Part shown: piece after piece, positions 43,120 to 51,612 of the stretch
How the letters are laid out: every line of letters begins with the position of its first letter
Numbering within the stretch: position 1 is the stretch's first letter
Origin: Aquimarina sp. ERC-38
Lineage (GTDB): Bacteria; Bacteroidota; Bacteroidia; Flavobacteriales; Flavobacteriaceae
Assembly (NCBI RefSeq): GCF_026222555.1
Contig: NZ_CP098511.1
Span: forward strand, 4,259,501 to 4,323,500
Length of the DNA: 64,000 bases
Direction of reading: 5' to 3'
Notes under the pieces: model-generated
Database searches by the model: none
What the model was told of the DNA's origin: nothing
The model's input: the letters and a program-made list of their open reading frames with translations, nothing else
Translations under genes and position numbers: made by a program

Positions 43120-44988
43120 TTAAAGATTAAGTGTTATTTGTAATTGATAATTCCGTGGAGGCATCGGCCTAAAACCTACATTTTGATAGATCTCATTATA
43201 AAGATTGGCTACTTTAATTTCAGTTAAAGCAGCTATATTTTTTCCTAAAGAAAAATGATACCCAATTCCTACATTGGACACATCATATCCGGCTAATTCC
43301 CGGGTATTATCCGTAGTCAAAAACACCGGGGCGTTGTATAGAAACTGATAGTAAAAAACTAATTTTTTGTAAGCATAAGAAAGAGAAGCAGTCACCTTAT
43401 GCATTGGTACATAAATCAATTGTTTATCCGTTTCCTGATTTTCAGATACCGTATATGCGTAATTAGTATCTATTTGCAATTGACCGTAGGTAAACTTTTT
43501 CAGGTAGGAAGCTGTGGTTTCCATACCATAACTTCTTACACTAGCTACATTGACCGGAGACCAAACAGTTCCGCTTAAGGGTCGCCATTGAATCAGGTTT
43601 TTTGCATCGATCAGATACCCTGCTACATTTACAGATAAATTCTTAAAATGAAATCCCTGTACAAGTTCTCCCTGTACTGATGTTTCCGGAATAAGATCAG
43701 GATTACCTTCACCTCCGGGACCTCCCCAAAACAAATCGTTATAGGTAGGTATCCTATAATTACGGGATGTATTTAATTGTAAGTGATACCAAGGCGTTAT
43801 TTTATAGGTGGCATCAAAAGAATATAATAAAGGTGCCTTAAACGCATTATTTTCTTCTTGCCTCAGGTGAGCGGTATACGAAAAGTTCTTATTTACTTCA
43901 TGTTTAAACGTCAGGATCCCGGTGTAAATAGATCGATCTTTCGGCTCAAAAAAATTAGTGCCTTCCCCCTGAATATAAGATACCTGCCCTTGAACTTCTA
44001 AGTACAGATCATCTGAAAGTGTATATCCACCCGTATATTTTCCTAAATAAGTACGGGATTTACCGAAATCAAAATCATCAGAATTCCGATCCGCATAATA
44101 TCTATAATTTTCGTACAAAAATGCGGTAGATACCGTAGAAGTAAATTTATTTTTTTGATGTTGCCAACTAAATATTGTCCTTGAATTTCTGTCTTCGTAA
44201 AAATCATTGGACGGAGAAGGTACTGCTCCTGAAAGCACTCCGGAAAAACCACGGTCTCCAATAAAGGTATTATGGTGAAATTTTAAAAGATCCTTTTTAG
44301 AAATATAATGTCCTACGTTCAGATTAAGATCATAGTTCTGATAATCACCGTTTTGATTTTTAAAATTGGTCGTAAGATAGTCAAAATCATTATCCGAAGA
44401 AGAACGTTCCATTCCCCCGGAGATTGTACTTTTACTCGTTCCGTAACTAGCTTTATAGTTTACTAAGGAAGTAGCAAAACTGCCGTAACCCGATCGAAAC
44501 CTTTGATCAAAATGTTTATTAAAGTCAAGAGTATTGGTCAAATGTACCGAACCCCCAATAGCCCCACTCCCAAATTGTACACTGCCACCGCCGCTCCGGA
44601 TAGTAATTTCATCCAGGTTTCCGGTTCTGATCGTATTAAAATCCGTTTGTCCGTTAAGTTGTGAGTTGATATTAATACCGTTCCAAATGACCGCAGTTTG
44701 AGCAGCACTGGTACCTCTAAAAGATGCCGAAGAAGTTCCGCCTATTCCGTTTTCCCTAAAATATAAGGTGGAATTATAGCGTAACAAATCGGTTAATGCA
44801 GGGTTATTTCGTTGTATAGTTGAGTCCGTAAGTGTTTCTTTTTTAAAGCCATCAGAAAACACGGTCAAGCGTCGGTCTTTAAGAAAAACCGCTTCCAGTT
44901 CGTTTACAGGGATTTCCTGACCGAAACTTAATAGACTACACCCTACCCCAAGGATACTGTACAAAAACTTTTTGATCCGCTTCATCAT
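43120..44988 (-). CDS. btuB: TonB-dependent receptor, probable cobalamin receptor (BtuB-like)
   Basis: The start at 44988 (or 44985) gives MMKRIKKFLYSILGVGCSLLSFGQE, a signal peptide; the longer frame from 45051 runs through the riboswitch. About 622 residues: a plug domain (about 30-150, LTDLLRYNSTLYFRENGIGGTSSASFRGTSAAQTAVIWNGININ, IRSGGGSVQFGSGAIGGSVHL) and a 22-strand type barrel ending in aromatic strands (FRPMPPRNYQLQITLNL). It takes up a large ligand across the outer membrane with TonB energy. The upstream cobalamin riboswitch and the adjacent CobUTSC and BtuFCD genes identify vitamin B12 or cobinamide as the ligand. Confidence 0.92.
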   Translation of the reverse strand: MMKRIKKFLYSILGVGCSLLSFGQEIPVNELEAVFLKDRRLTVFSDGFKKETLTDSTIQRNNPALTDLLRYNSTLYFRENGIGGTSSASFRGTSAAQTAVIWNGININSQLNGQTDFNTIRTGNLDEITIRSGGGSVQFGSGAIGGSVHLTNTLDFNKHFDQRFRSGYGSFATSLVNYKASYGTSKSTISGGMERSSSDNDFDYLTTNFKNQNGDYQNYDLNLNVGHYISKKDLLKFHHNTFIGDRGFSGVLSGAVPSPSNDFYEDRNSRTIFSWQHQKNKFTSTVSTAFLYENYRYYADRNSDDFDFGKSRTYLGKYTGGYTLSDDLYLEVQGQVSYIQGEGTNFFEPKDRSIYTGILTFKHEVNKNFSYTAHLRQEENNAFKAPLLYSFDATYKITPWYHLQLNTSRNYRIPTYNDLFWGGPGGEGNPDLIPETSVQGELVQGFHFKNLSVNVAGYLIDAKNLIQWRPLSGTVWSPVNVASVRSYGMETTASYLKKFTYGQLQIDTNYAYTVSENQETDKQLIYVPMHKVTASLSYAYKKLVFYYQFLYNAPVFLTTDNTRELAGYDVSNVGIGYHFSLGKNIAALTEIKVANLYNEIYQNVGFRPMPPRNYQLQITLNL

Positions 44989-45024
44989 TAATTGAACCTT
45001 TTTCCCGAGATTCATAATTACCTG

Positions 45025-45200
45025 AGAATAATGGCAGGTCTCCTGGCTCACGTTTTGTTACCAACCTTCCCATTCGTTATTAACAAACAGTGGTATTGTA
45101 GTAGGATAACAAACATCCGCCTACGGCGGACTAAGTATACAGTTGCGGGAACAGCTCCGGCTTTTCCAATTTATAGTTCTTAACCAGGTACATTTGTTTA
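45025..45200 (-). promoter_or_regulatory. Cobalamin riboswitch upstream of btuB
   Basis: On the minus strand the hallmark segments occur in the right order: gccggagctgttcccgcaac, aatgggaagg, and the B12 box agccaggagacctgcc at 45033-45048. A 7-bp peripheral stem (gtccgcc / ggcgga) lies between the first and second. The box ends about 45 bp before the receptor start, so adenosylcobalamin binding probably hides the translation start or stops transcription. I do not see a strong terminator, so translational control is more likely. No such element faces the opposite way to cobU. Confidence 0.93.
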
Positions 45201-45217
45201 TCACTTTTGGTATAATC

Positions 45218-45333
45218 CGTCAGTTCGAGTGCTTCGACCAAAGGAAGAAGTGTATCGAGAACAAGGATTATAGTTAAAAGCTATTCTCGATACGTTTTTT
45301 TCCATTTCATTACAAAAAACACTCGAATTGACG
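45218..45333. repeat. Nested inverted repeat between riboswitch and cobU
   Basis: Outer arms cgtcagttcgagtg (45218-45231) and cactcgaattgacg (45320-45333) match with one mismatch; inner arms gtatcgagaa (45252-45261) and ttctcgatac (45284-45293) match perfectly. The remaining gap to cobU (45334-45526) holds AT-rich sequence with no second riboswitch. Confidence 0.75.
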
Positions 45334-45526
45334 CTTTTTACTAAACGTATGACCAATATAGATACAAATTAAAGTATCGGATTCCCTTTTAATTTTCAGC
45401 TTTACCAAAGCTTTAAAACCAAAATTCGATGCGAATGTATTATAATTTACACAAAAGTCTGCTACGTTTTTAATAAGAATTGAGAATTACCTATACCTTT
45501 ATACCCAAAAGCACCGAACACATTTC

Positions 45527-46042
45527 ATGAAACTTTATTACATCACCGGGGGAGAACGTTCAGGAAAAAGCAGGTACGCTCAGGAACTTGCCTTAAGCTT
45601 GTCTCCTACCCCCTGGTATCTGGCAACTTCCAGAATATGGGATGCAGATCATCAAAAACGTATTGACCGCCACGTTGCAGATCGGCCTGCCCCGTGGAAT
45701 TCGATGGAAGAAGAGAAAGAACTTGCCTCGGTAATTAAAGAAAATAGCGTCACCGTTATTGATTGCGTAACCTTGTGGTTAACCAATTATTATGTAGATA
45801 CAAAAAATGATTTGAAAAAATCCCTGGCACTGGCAAAATCCGAATTTGACAAATTAATAACGATCAATGCTACATTAATTATCATTTCTAACGAAATCGG
45901 TATGGGCGTTCATGCTACTACCCAAATAGGGAGAAAATTTACAGAATTACAAGGTTGGATGAACCAATACATTGCCCAACATGCACATAAGGCTATCTTA
46001 ATGGTTTCGGGTTTGCCTATGATTTTAAAAGACGAAGAATGA
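45527..46042 (+). CDS. cobU: Bifunctional adenosylcobinamide kinase / guanylyltransferase
   Basis: A 171-residue CobU/CobP protein. The P-loop GGERSGKSRYAQELA is at about 7-21. WYLATSRIWDADHQKRIDRHVADRP (about 32-56) contains the conserved His used for GMP attachment, and VIDCVTLWLTNYY and IIISNEIGMGVHATTQIGRKFTELQGWMNQYIA follow. It phosphorylates adenosylcobinamide and activates it with GTP to adenosyl-GDP-cobinamide. It is the first gene of a rightward operon cobU-cobT-cobS-cobC; the next gene overlaps it by 4 bp. The length is typical. Confidence 0.95.
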   Translation: MKLYYITGGERSGKSRYAQELALSLSPTPWYLATSRIWDADHQKRIDRHVADRPAPWNSMEEEKELASVIKENSVTVIDCVTLWLTNYYVDTKNDLKKSLALAKSEFDKLITINATLIIISNEIGMGVHATTQIGRKFTELQGWMNQYIAQHAHKAILMVSGLPMILKDEE

Positions 46043-47067
46043 TTGACAAAATTCAAAATAAGGCACTGGAAGCTAAAGTTCAGCATCTGATTGATACTAA
46101 GACAAAACCCCCGGGTTCATTAGGTGTTTTAGAAGAAGTAGCGTTGCAAATCAGTTTAATTCAACAGACGGTGGCACCTTTTTTAAAAAATCCCACACTT
46201 ATTGTTTTTGCCGGAGATCATGGGATTGCTACTCACGGAGAGGTAAATCCTTATCCGCAAGAAGTTACCGCCCAAATGGTACTGAACTTTTTACGGGGCG
46301 GAGCCGCTATTAACGTGTTTTGCAAGCAACATGATATTAATTTAAAAGTCGTAGATGCCGGCGTGAATTACGATTTTGATCAAAACGAAAACCTGCTACA
46401 CCTTAAAGTCAATAAAGGCACTAAAAATTATCAGGAAGAACCTGCAATGTCCATAGCAGAATATCAGGAAGCTTTAGAAAAAGGCGGAGCATTGGTACAA
46501 CAAATATTTGATCAAGGGAGTAATTGTATTGGATTTGGAGAAATGGGAATTGGCAACACCTCTTCTGCATCCCTATTGATGGCTTATTTTTTAAACGAAC
46601 CCATAGATCAATGTGTGGGTGCTGGTACCGGCCTTACTGCCGAAGGTATTCGTAATAAAACCAAGATATTAGAAGCTGTTATTAATAAATACCAGCCGTA
46701 TTCTCCTGAAGAAGCCTTACGGACTTTCGGAGGTTTTGAGATGGTCATGATTACCGGGGCTATTCTAAAAGCCGCTCAATTTAGGATGACTATTTTAATC
46801 GATGGTTTTATTGTGACCGCTGCGTTATTAGGAGCCTATGCTTTTAATAAAAATTGTCTGGACTATTGTATTGCCACCCATACTTCTGATGAATCCGGAC
46901 ATCAAAAGATGTTAGAATATCTTAATAAAAAAGCATTACTAAACCTGAGACTTCGATTGGGAGAAGGTACCGGAGTCGCTTTAGCTTATCCTTTACTTCA
47001 ATCTGCAATAGGTTTTTTAAACGAAATGGCAAGTTTTGAGTCGGCGCAGGTTTCGGATGCAAATTAA
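46039..47067 (+). CDS. cobT: Nicotinate-nucleotide--dimethylbenzimidazole phosphoribosyltransferase
   Basis: A 342-residue CobT. Typical stretches are TKPPGSLGVLEEVALQI near residue 18, VFAGDHGIATHGEVNPYPQEVTAQMV near 55-80, FGEMGIGNTSSASLLM near 170-185, and FGGFEMVMITGAILKAAQ near 232-250. The catalytic Glu is near the C-terminus (LRLGEGTGVALAYPLL). It makes alpha-ribazole 5'-phosphate, the lower-ligand nucleotide of cobalamin. It overlaps cobU by 4 bp (ATGA), a sign of coupled translation. Confidence 0.96.
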   Translation: MIDKIQNKALEAKVQHLIDTKTKPPGSLGVLEEVALQISLIQQTVAPFLKNPTLIVFAGDHGIATHGEVNPYPQEVTAQMVLNFLRGGAAINVFCKQHDINLKVVDAGVNYDFDQNENLLHLKVNKGTKNYQEEPAMSIAEYQEALEKGGALVQQIFDQGSNCIGFGEMGIGNTSSASLLMAYFLNEPIDQCVGAGTGLTAEGIRNKTKILEAVINKYQPYSPEEALRTFGGFEMVMITGAILKAAQFRMTILIDGFIVTAALLGAYAFNKNCLDYCIATHTSDESGHQKMLEYLNKKALLNLRLRLGEGTGVALAYPLLQSAIGFLNEMASFESAQVSDAN

Positions 47068-47082
47068 CCTTAATTCTATCTT

Positions 47083-47841
47083 TTGAAAGAAGAAATACGT
47101 ATCTTTTTTACTGCATTGATGTTTTTTACCCGGATTCCCTGTCCGAAATGGGTAGGGCACGAACCCGGGTATCTTCAAAAAAGTTCTAAATATTTTCCGC
47201 TGGTCGGTATCCTTGTTGGTAGTATAGGCGCCATTACTTTCTACCTCAGCCATTTTATAGTTTCTATTCCGTTGGCAATTATTTCTTCAGTAATTGCGAC
47301 GGTTTATACGACGGGTGCCTTTCACGAAGATGGGTTTGCCGATGTATGTGATGGTTTTGGTGGCGGATGGACTAAAGAAAAAATACTACTAATCATGAAG
47401 GATTCACGCTTGGGTACCTATGGAACCATCGGATTAGTGCTGTTATTAGGAGTAAAAATACTAGCTTTGACGGAAATACCAATACACTGGATTCCGATTA
47501 CGCTTATTAGCGGACATAGTTCGAGCCGGTTTATTGCTACTACACTTATCTATACACATCCATACGTTCGGGATACGGATAGCAAAGCCAAACCGGCAGC
47601 TCAAGGTATGAATACTAAAATGCTACTTATTAGCGGATTTTTTGGTGTACTTCCCTTTATTTTCTTTAGGAATCCCTTAGTTTTCTTATGTCTCCTTCCT
47701 ATGTATTTATCAAAAATGTATTTGGGAAATAAATTTACCAAATGGATTGGCGGACAAACCGGAGACTGTGCCGGAGCGGTACAACAAGTGAGTGAAGTAA
47801 TTTTTTACCTTAGTATACTTATCCTATGGAAATTCACCTAA
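47083..47841 (+). CDS. cobS: Adenosylcobinamide-GDP ribazoletransferase (cobalamin synthase)
   Basis: A 252-residue integral membrane protein with about six helices. It starts at a TTG (47083), giving KEEIRIFFTALMFFTRIPCPKWVG, the usual CobS beginning; no ATG fits better. The Mg-binding motif FHEDGFADVCDGFGGGWTKEKIL (about 86-108) is intact, and GGQTGDCAGAVQQVSEV near the C-terminus is the second conserved motif. It joins adenosyl-GDP-cobinamide from CobU with the alpha-ribazole product. It lies 15 bp after cobT and overlaps cobC by 16 bp. Confidence 0.95.
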   Translation: MKEEIRIFFTALMFFTRIPCPKWVGHEPGYLQKSSKYFPLVGILVGSIGAITFYLSHFIVSIPLAIISSVIATVYTTGAFHEDGFADVCDGFGGGWTKEKILLIMKDSRLGTYGTIGLVLLLGVKILALTEIPIHWIPITLISGHSSSRFIATTLIYTHPYVRDTDSKAKPAAQGMNTKMLLISGFFGVLPFIFFRNPLVFLCLLPMYLSKMYLGNKFTKWIGGQTGDCAGAVQQVSEVIFYLSILILWKFT

Positions 47842-48377
47842 TTCGGCATACTACTCCCGATATTCAAAAAGGGATTTGTTACGGTCAATCAGATATTGGA
47901 GTGGCGGCTACTTTTTCTTCAGAAGTTAAAGAAATTCAAAAGCAAATACCATTAGATGCATCTACCGTAATTTATAGCAGTCCGTTACAAAGGTGTATGC
48001 AGTTAGCAAACAGCTTCGGCTTGCCCGTTATACAAGATTCCCGATTACGGGAAGTCAATTTTGGTACCTGGGAATTACAAGCCTGGGATGCTATCCCTCA
48101 AAACGAAATGGAACCCTGGATGAAGAACTTTGTAAGTGTAGCCCCTCCTAGTGGGGAATCCTATGAAGCTGTTCAAAAACGGGTGCTTGCAAGTTTTACG
48201 GAAATTTTACAAAGTTCTTCAAAGTCAGTTATTATTTGTACCCATGCTTCTCCGCTACGTATTATCTTATCTAACCTTAAAGAAATTCCGCTTAAAGATT
48301 CCTTTAGCCTTACTGTAGCATACGGGCAGGTGTTTAAAATTCAGTATGCCGATAAAAAATTGACTATTATTGACTAA
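47826..48377 (+). CDS. cobC: Alpha-ribazole phosphatase, histidine phosphatase family
   Basis: A 183-residue member of the phosphoglycerate mutase-like family. The catalytic motif is LIRHTTP (RHG variant with Thr) at about 5-11, the second His is in CTHASPLR near 139, and YSSPLQRC and LREVNFGTWELQAWDAIP lie between. It removes the phosphate from alpha-ribazole phosphate or from adenosylcobalamin phosphate. The start overlaps the end of cobS by 16 bp, and the B12 operon context makes the CobC role likely over other phosphatases. Confidence 0.88.
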   Translation: MEIHLIRHTTPDIQKGICYGQSDIGVAATFSSEVKEIQKQIPLDASTVIYSSPLQRCMQLANSFGLPVIQDSRLREVNFGTWELQAWDAIPQNEMEPWMKNFVSVAPPSGESYEAVQKRVLASFTEILQSSSKSVIICTHASPLRIILSNLKEIPLKDSFSLTVAYGQVFKIQYADKKLTIID

Positions 48378-48462
48378 AAGTAAGATTGATCTTAGCTTCT
48401 AGCTTATAAAACCTGACTACAAAGGATTCTGTATATTAGCGCCTAATTGATAAACGGATGCA

Positions 48463-49620
48463 ATGCGCCTACTTCCTATCATTTTATTTATCTTTAATTT
48501 GCTTTGCTATTCCTGTAAAACAGATACAAAAAAGATTCAAGCTTCCCCTACGGATAGTATTAGTGAATTAAATATTACTTATGCAAACGGGTTTACCATT
48601 ACCCAACATGATAATTATCGACATATCAAGGTAACCGCCCCCTGGCCGGAAGCTAAAGACACTTTGCATTACATCCTATATCCTAAAAATTCAAAAAAAC
48701 CTAAGATTAATATTGATGCTACTTTTATTGGGACTCCGGTACAATCGGTAGTAGTGACTTCGACCACAGATATTCCTATGTTAGAAGTCTTGGAAATTGA
48801 TTCGCTACTAGTAGGTTTCCCACAAACGCAATATATTTCTTCAGAAAAGACCAGGAAAAGAGTAATTGATGGGAAGGTAACGGAGCTAGGAAACGAACAA
48901 AATATAAACGTAGAAGCTTTACTAGAATTGAATCCTAATCTGGTTATCGGGTTTTCTACTACCGGACAAAACGCCACGTATGAACTGCTAAAAAAATCCG
49001 GTATTCCAGTGGTGATAAATGGTTCCTGGCTAGAGCAACATCCGCTGGGCAGAACGGAATGGATTAGGTTTATCGCTTCGTTTTTTCATAAAGAAGATAA
49101 GGCAAAAACGGTTTTTAATACGATAAAAAAGGAATATAAAACTACTGCTGATAAGGTAAAAGCTCTAACGAAAAAGGCTACGATACTACCTGGCTCCCTT
49201 TTTAAAGATGTATGGTATGTACCAGGAGGAGATAGTTATATGGCAAAGTTTTATAAGGATGCAAGCTTGTCTTATGCCTGGGCACAAACCAAACAAACCG
49301 GTAGTTTATCCTTAAGTATTGAAGAGGTATTGGATAAAGCACAAGATGCCGATATCTGGATCACTACTAAAACTTTATCATCTTTAAAAGAGCTTTATGA
49401 AGAAAACAGTAAATATGAACTCTTTACTGCATTTGAAAATAAAAACGTATATTCTACTTTTAATAAAGGTTCCGGAAGTGGTACTGACTTTTATGAATTA
49501 GGTTCATTACGACCGGATTTAATTTTAAAAGACCTGATTAAAATCGGGCATCCGGGAGTACTACCAGATTATGATTTATACTTTTTCAAGCAATTAAACC
49601 AGAACGTTGACCCCAAATAA
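48463..49620 (+). CDS. btuF: ABC importer substrate-binding lipoprotein, probable B12 (BtuF-like)
   Basis: A 385-residue protein with signal MRLLPIILFIFNLLCYSC (lipobox CYSC). The cluster A-2 (BtuF/FhuD) pattern is visible: VVVTSTTDIPMLEVLEIDSLLVGFP, GNEQNINVEALLELNPNLVIGFSTT (about 145-168), and ADIWITTKTL with a long connecting helix. It would hand corrinoid to the BtuC/BtuD transporter encoded next. It is in the periplasm or anchored to the inner membrane. The symbol rests on context; an Fe-siderophore ligand cannot be excluded from sequence alone. Confidence 0.85.
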   Translation: MRLLPIILFIFNLLCYSCKTDTKKIQASPTDSISELNITYANGFTITQHDNYRHIKVTAPWPEAKDTLHYILYPKNSKKPKINIDATFIGTPVQSVVVTSTTDIPMLEVLEIDSLLVGFPQTQYISSEKTRKRVIDGKVTELGNEQNINVEALLELNPNLVIGFSTTGQNATYELLKKSGIPVVINGSWLEQHPLGRTEWIRFIASFFHKEDKAKTVFNTIKKEYKTTADKVKALTKKATILPGSLFKDVWYVPGGDSYMAKFYKDASLSYAWAQTKQTGSLSLSIEEVLDKAQDADIWITTKTLSSLKELYEENSKYELFTAFENKNVYSTFNKGSGSGTDFYELGSLRPDLILKDLIKIGHPGVLPDYDLYFFKQLNQNVDPK

Positions 49621-50635
49621 GAAACATAGATTTTATTTTATCATATTATCCGTTACCCTGATCTTTTGTTTTATTTTAAATGTAAGCTTAGGTTCGGTGA
49701 TCATCCCCTGGTCAGCTATCGGCAATAGTTTTATCAATGGTCCGGTTGAAAAAGAGTCCTGGCGTATTATTATTTTATCTTATCGTATTCCCAAGGCATG
49801 TACGGCAATTTTAACCGGAGGTTGCCTGGGAGTTTCCGGATTGGTTATGCAGACCTTTTTTAGGAATCCGTTAGCCGGGCCTTTTGTCCTGGGTATTAGT
49901 TCAGGAGCAAGTTTAGGCGTTGCCATATTGATTTTAGGAGGTGCATTTATTTTTACAGAAACTTCGTTTTTTATTCCGAATTGGCAACTAATTATCGCTT
50001 CCAGTTTAGGGAGCATGATATTGTTAACTATTGTTTTATTAGTTTCCCGAAAAGTAAAAGATACCATGTCTATACTTATTATTGGATTAATGTTCGGTAG
50101 TATGACGGCAGCAGTGGTAGGTATTTTATCATACTTTGCTCCGGCTGAACTCTTGCAACGCTACATCTTTTGGAGTCTGGGTAGCCTGGGTAATGTTTCC
50201 TGGGCAGATTTACTGTATTATTTAATCACTTCTGTTTTGGGTATTCTCATTATTCTTTTTTGCATCAAACCTTTAAACTTATTATTATTAGGCGAGAATT
50301 ACGCTAAAAGCACTGGTATATCCATTCAAAAAATCAAAATATTAGTAATTATATCTACCGGATTGTTAGCTGGTGGGGTTACCGCTTTTGCCGGTCCCAT
50401 TGCCTTTATTGGTTTGGCAATTCCGCATCTGACCCGTTTGCTTGTTAAAACTTCAGATCACCAGATAAGTCTTCCGACGGTTTTTTTGACCGGGAGTATT
50501 CTTTTGTTACTATGTGATACTATTGCCCAGCTACCGGGCTTACCATTAACCTTACCTATTAACGCTGTAACTGCAATTATCGGAGCACCGGTTGTGATCT
50601 GGTTACTGGTAAAAAAGCGAAAATTATTGTTTTAA
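49607..50635 (+). CDS. btuC: ABC importer permease, FecCD/BtuC family
   Basis: A 342-residue permease with about ten membrane helices. It begins at a TTG (49607) inside the end of the binding-protein gene, an overlap of 14 bp, because no in-frame ATG lies near the membrane start; translational coupling is likely. FecCD motifs: YRIPKACTAILTGGCLGVSGLVMQTFFRNPLAGPFVLGISSGAS (about 54-97), WSLGSLGNVSW, and GPIAFIGLAIPHLTRLLV near 265-282, which contacts the ATPase. The B12 context suggests BtuC. Confidence 0.9.
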   Translation: MTPNKKHRFYFIILSVTLIFCFILNVSLGSVIIPWSAIGNSFINGPVEKESWRIIILSYRIPKACTAILTGGCLGVSGLVMQTFFRNPLAGPFVLGISSGASLGVAILILGGAFIFTETSFFIPNWQLIIASSLGSMILLTIVLLVSRKVKDTMSILIIGLMFGSMTAAVVGILSYFAPAELLQRYIFWSLGSLGNVSWADLLYYLITSVLGILIILFCIKPLNLLLLGENYAKSTGISIQKIKILVIISTGLLAGGVTAFAGPIAFIGLAIPHLTRLLVKTSDHQISLPTVFLTGSILLLLCDTIAQLPGLPLTLPINAVTAIIGAPVVIWLLVKKRKLLF

Positions 50636-50652
50636 CTTCTTTAATCCGTAAG

Positions 50653-51456
50653 ATGAAACCAATTACTCCGGAACATAAAAATAGTATTCTTCAAGCACTA
50701 GAACTCACTATCGGGTATCATGAAAAATCCGGTCTCAATGTGGTTGAGGCAGACATTAATTTAAAACTACAACAAGGAGAATTGATTGGGCTAGTGGGTG
50801 CTAATGGTATTGGAAAGTCTACCCTATTAAAAACCTTTTGTGGCATTTTACCTCCTTTGCATGGAGAAATACACTTAAATAATCGAAATATTCAGCAATA
50901 CGAACCCCTTGAGCTGTCAAAGCTTTTAAGTGTAGTGCTTACCGAGGCACCGGCGTCTAAACACATAAGCGTACAGGAATTAGTAGCTTTGGGAAGGCAT
51001 CCGTACACCAATTGGGTGGGAAGCTTAACTGAAGAAGATATTGTCAAAGTGAAAAGTGCGATTGAAATCACCCATATTCAAGATATTGTACATCGTAAAT
51101 GCTACGAACTTAGTGACGGTCAATTGCAAAAAGTCATGATTGCCAGAGCTATCGCACAAGACACCCCTTTAATTATTTTGGATGAACCTACTACCCACCT
51201 GGATGTGCATTACCGGGCTTATATTTTAAAATTATTAAGGCGGCTATCGTTTGAACTTAAAAAGACAATTTTATTTTCTACCCATGAGATTGATTTTTCT
51301 ATTCAGGTATGTGATAAAATGATTGTGATGAATAAAGACAGGACGGAATATGGTCGTCCTAAAGAACTCATTGCATGTCGTGCCTTTCATGAACTTTTCC
51401 CGGATGATCTGATCATTTTCGATGAAAGCTCAGAACGATATTTATTGCGGAGTTAA
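50653..51456 (+). CDS. btuD: ABC importer ATP-binding protein, BtuD/FecE family
   Basis: A 267-residue ATPase with Walker A GANGIGKS near 54-61, Q-loop region LLSVVLTEAPASK, signature LSDGQLQK near 156-163, Walker B LIILDEPTTHLD near 174-185 and switch His in STHEID. The signature is LSDGQ rather than LSGGQ, which is common in this family. It powers the permease encoded 17 bp upstream, completing the cluster. Confidence 0.93.
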   Translation: MKPITPEHKNSILQALELTIGYHEKSGLNVVEADINLKLQQGELIGLVGANGIGKSTLLKTFCGILPPLHGEIHLNNRNIQQYEPLELSKLLSVVLTEAPASKHISVQELVALGRHPYTNWVGSLTEEDIVKVKSAIEITHIQDIVHRKCYELSDGQLQKVMIARAIAQDTPLIILDEPTTHLDVHYRAYILKLLRRLSFELKKTILFSTHEIDFSIQVCDKMIVMNKDRTEYGRPKELIACRAFHELFPDDLIIFDESSERYLLRS

Positions 51457-51579
51457 AAGGCAATACGTTTGTATTTACACCATATTAATTATCACATTCT
51501 TAATAAATTATTATTTTTTCTACGGATTAAACACAGAATATTCGGGTGAAATTCATTTTAGTTTATGATATATACTAGA

Positions 51580-51587
51580 TATATTTG
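51580..51587 (+). promoter_or_regulatory. Minus-7 box of the lipoprotein gene at 51613
   Basis: TATATTTG, an exact TAnnTTTG match, 25 bp before the ATG. It gives a new start after the btu operon, so the following gene need not be co-transcribed with it. Confidence 0.5.
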
Positions 51588-51612
51588 CATCTATACCTAA
51601 ACTATAAAAATT

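Noticed and set aside
44989-45051. Longer N-terminus of the TonB receptor
   Set aside because: The added codons translate the B12 box of the riboswitch; the signal peptide starts at 44985-44988.
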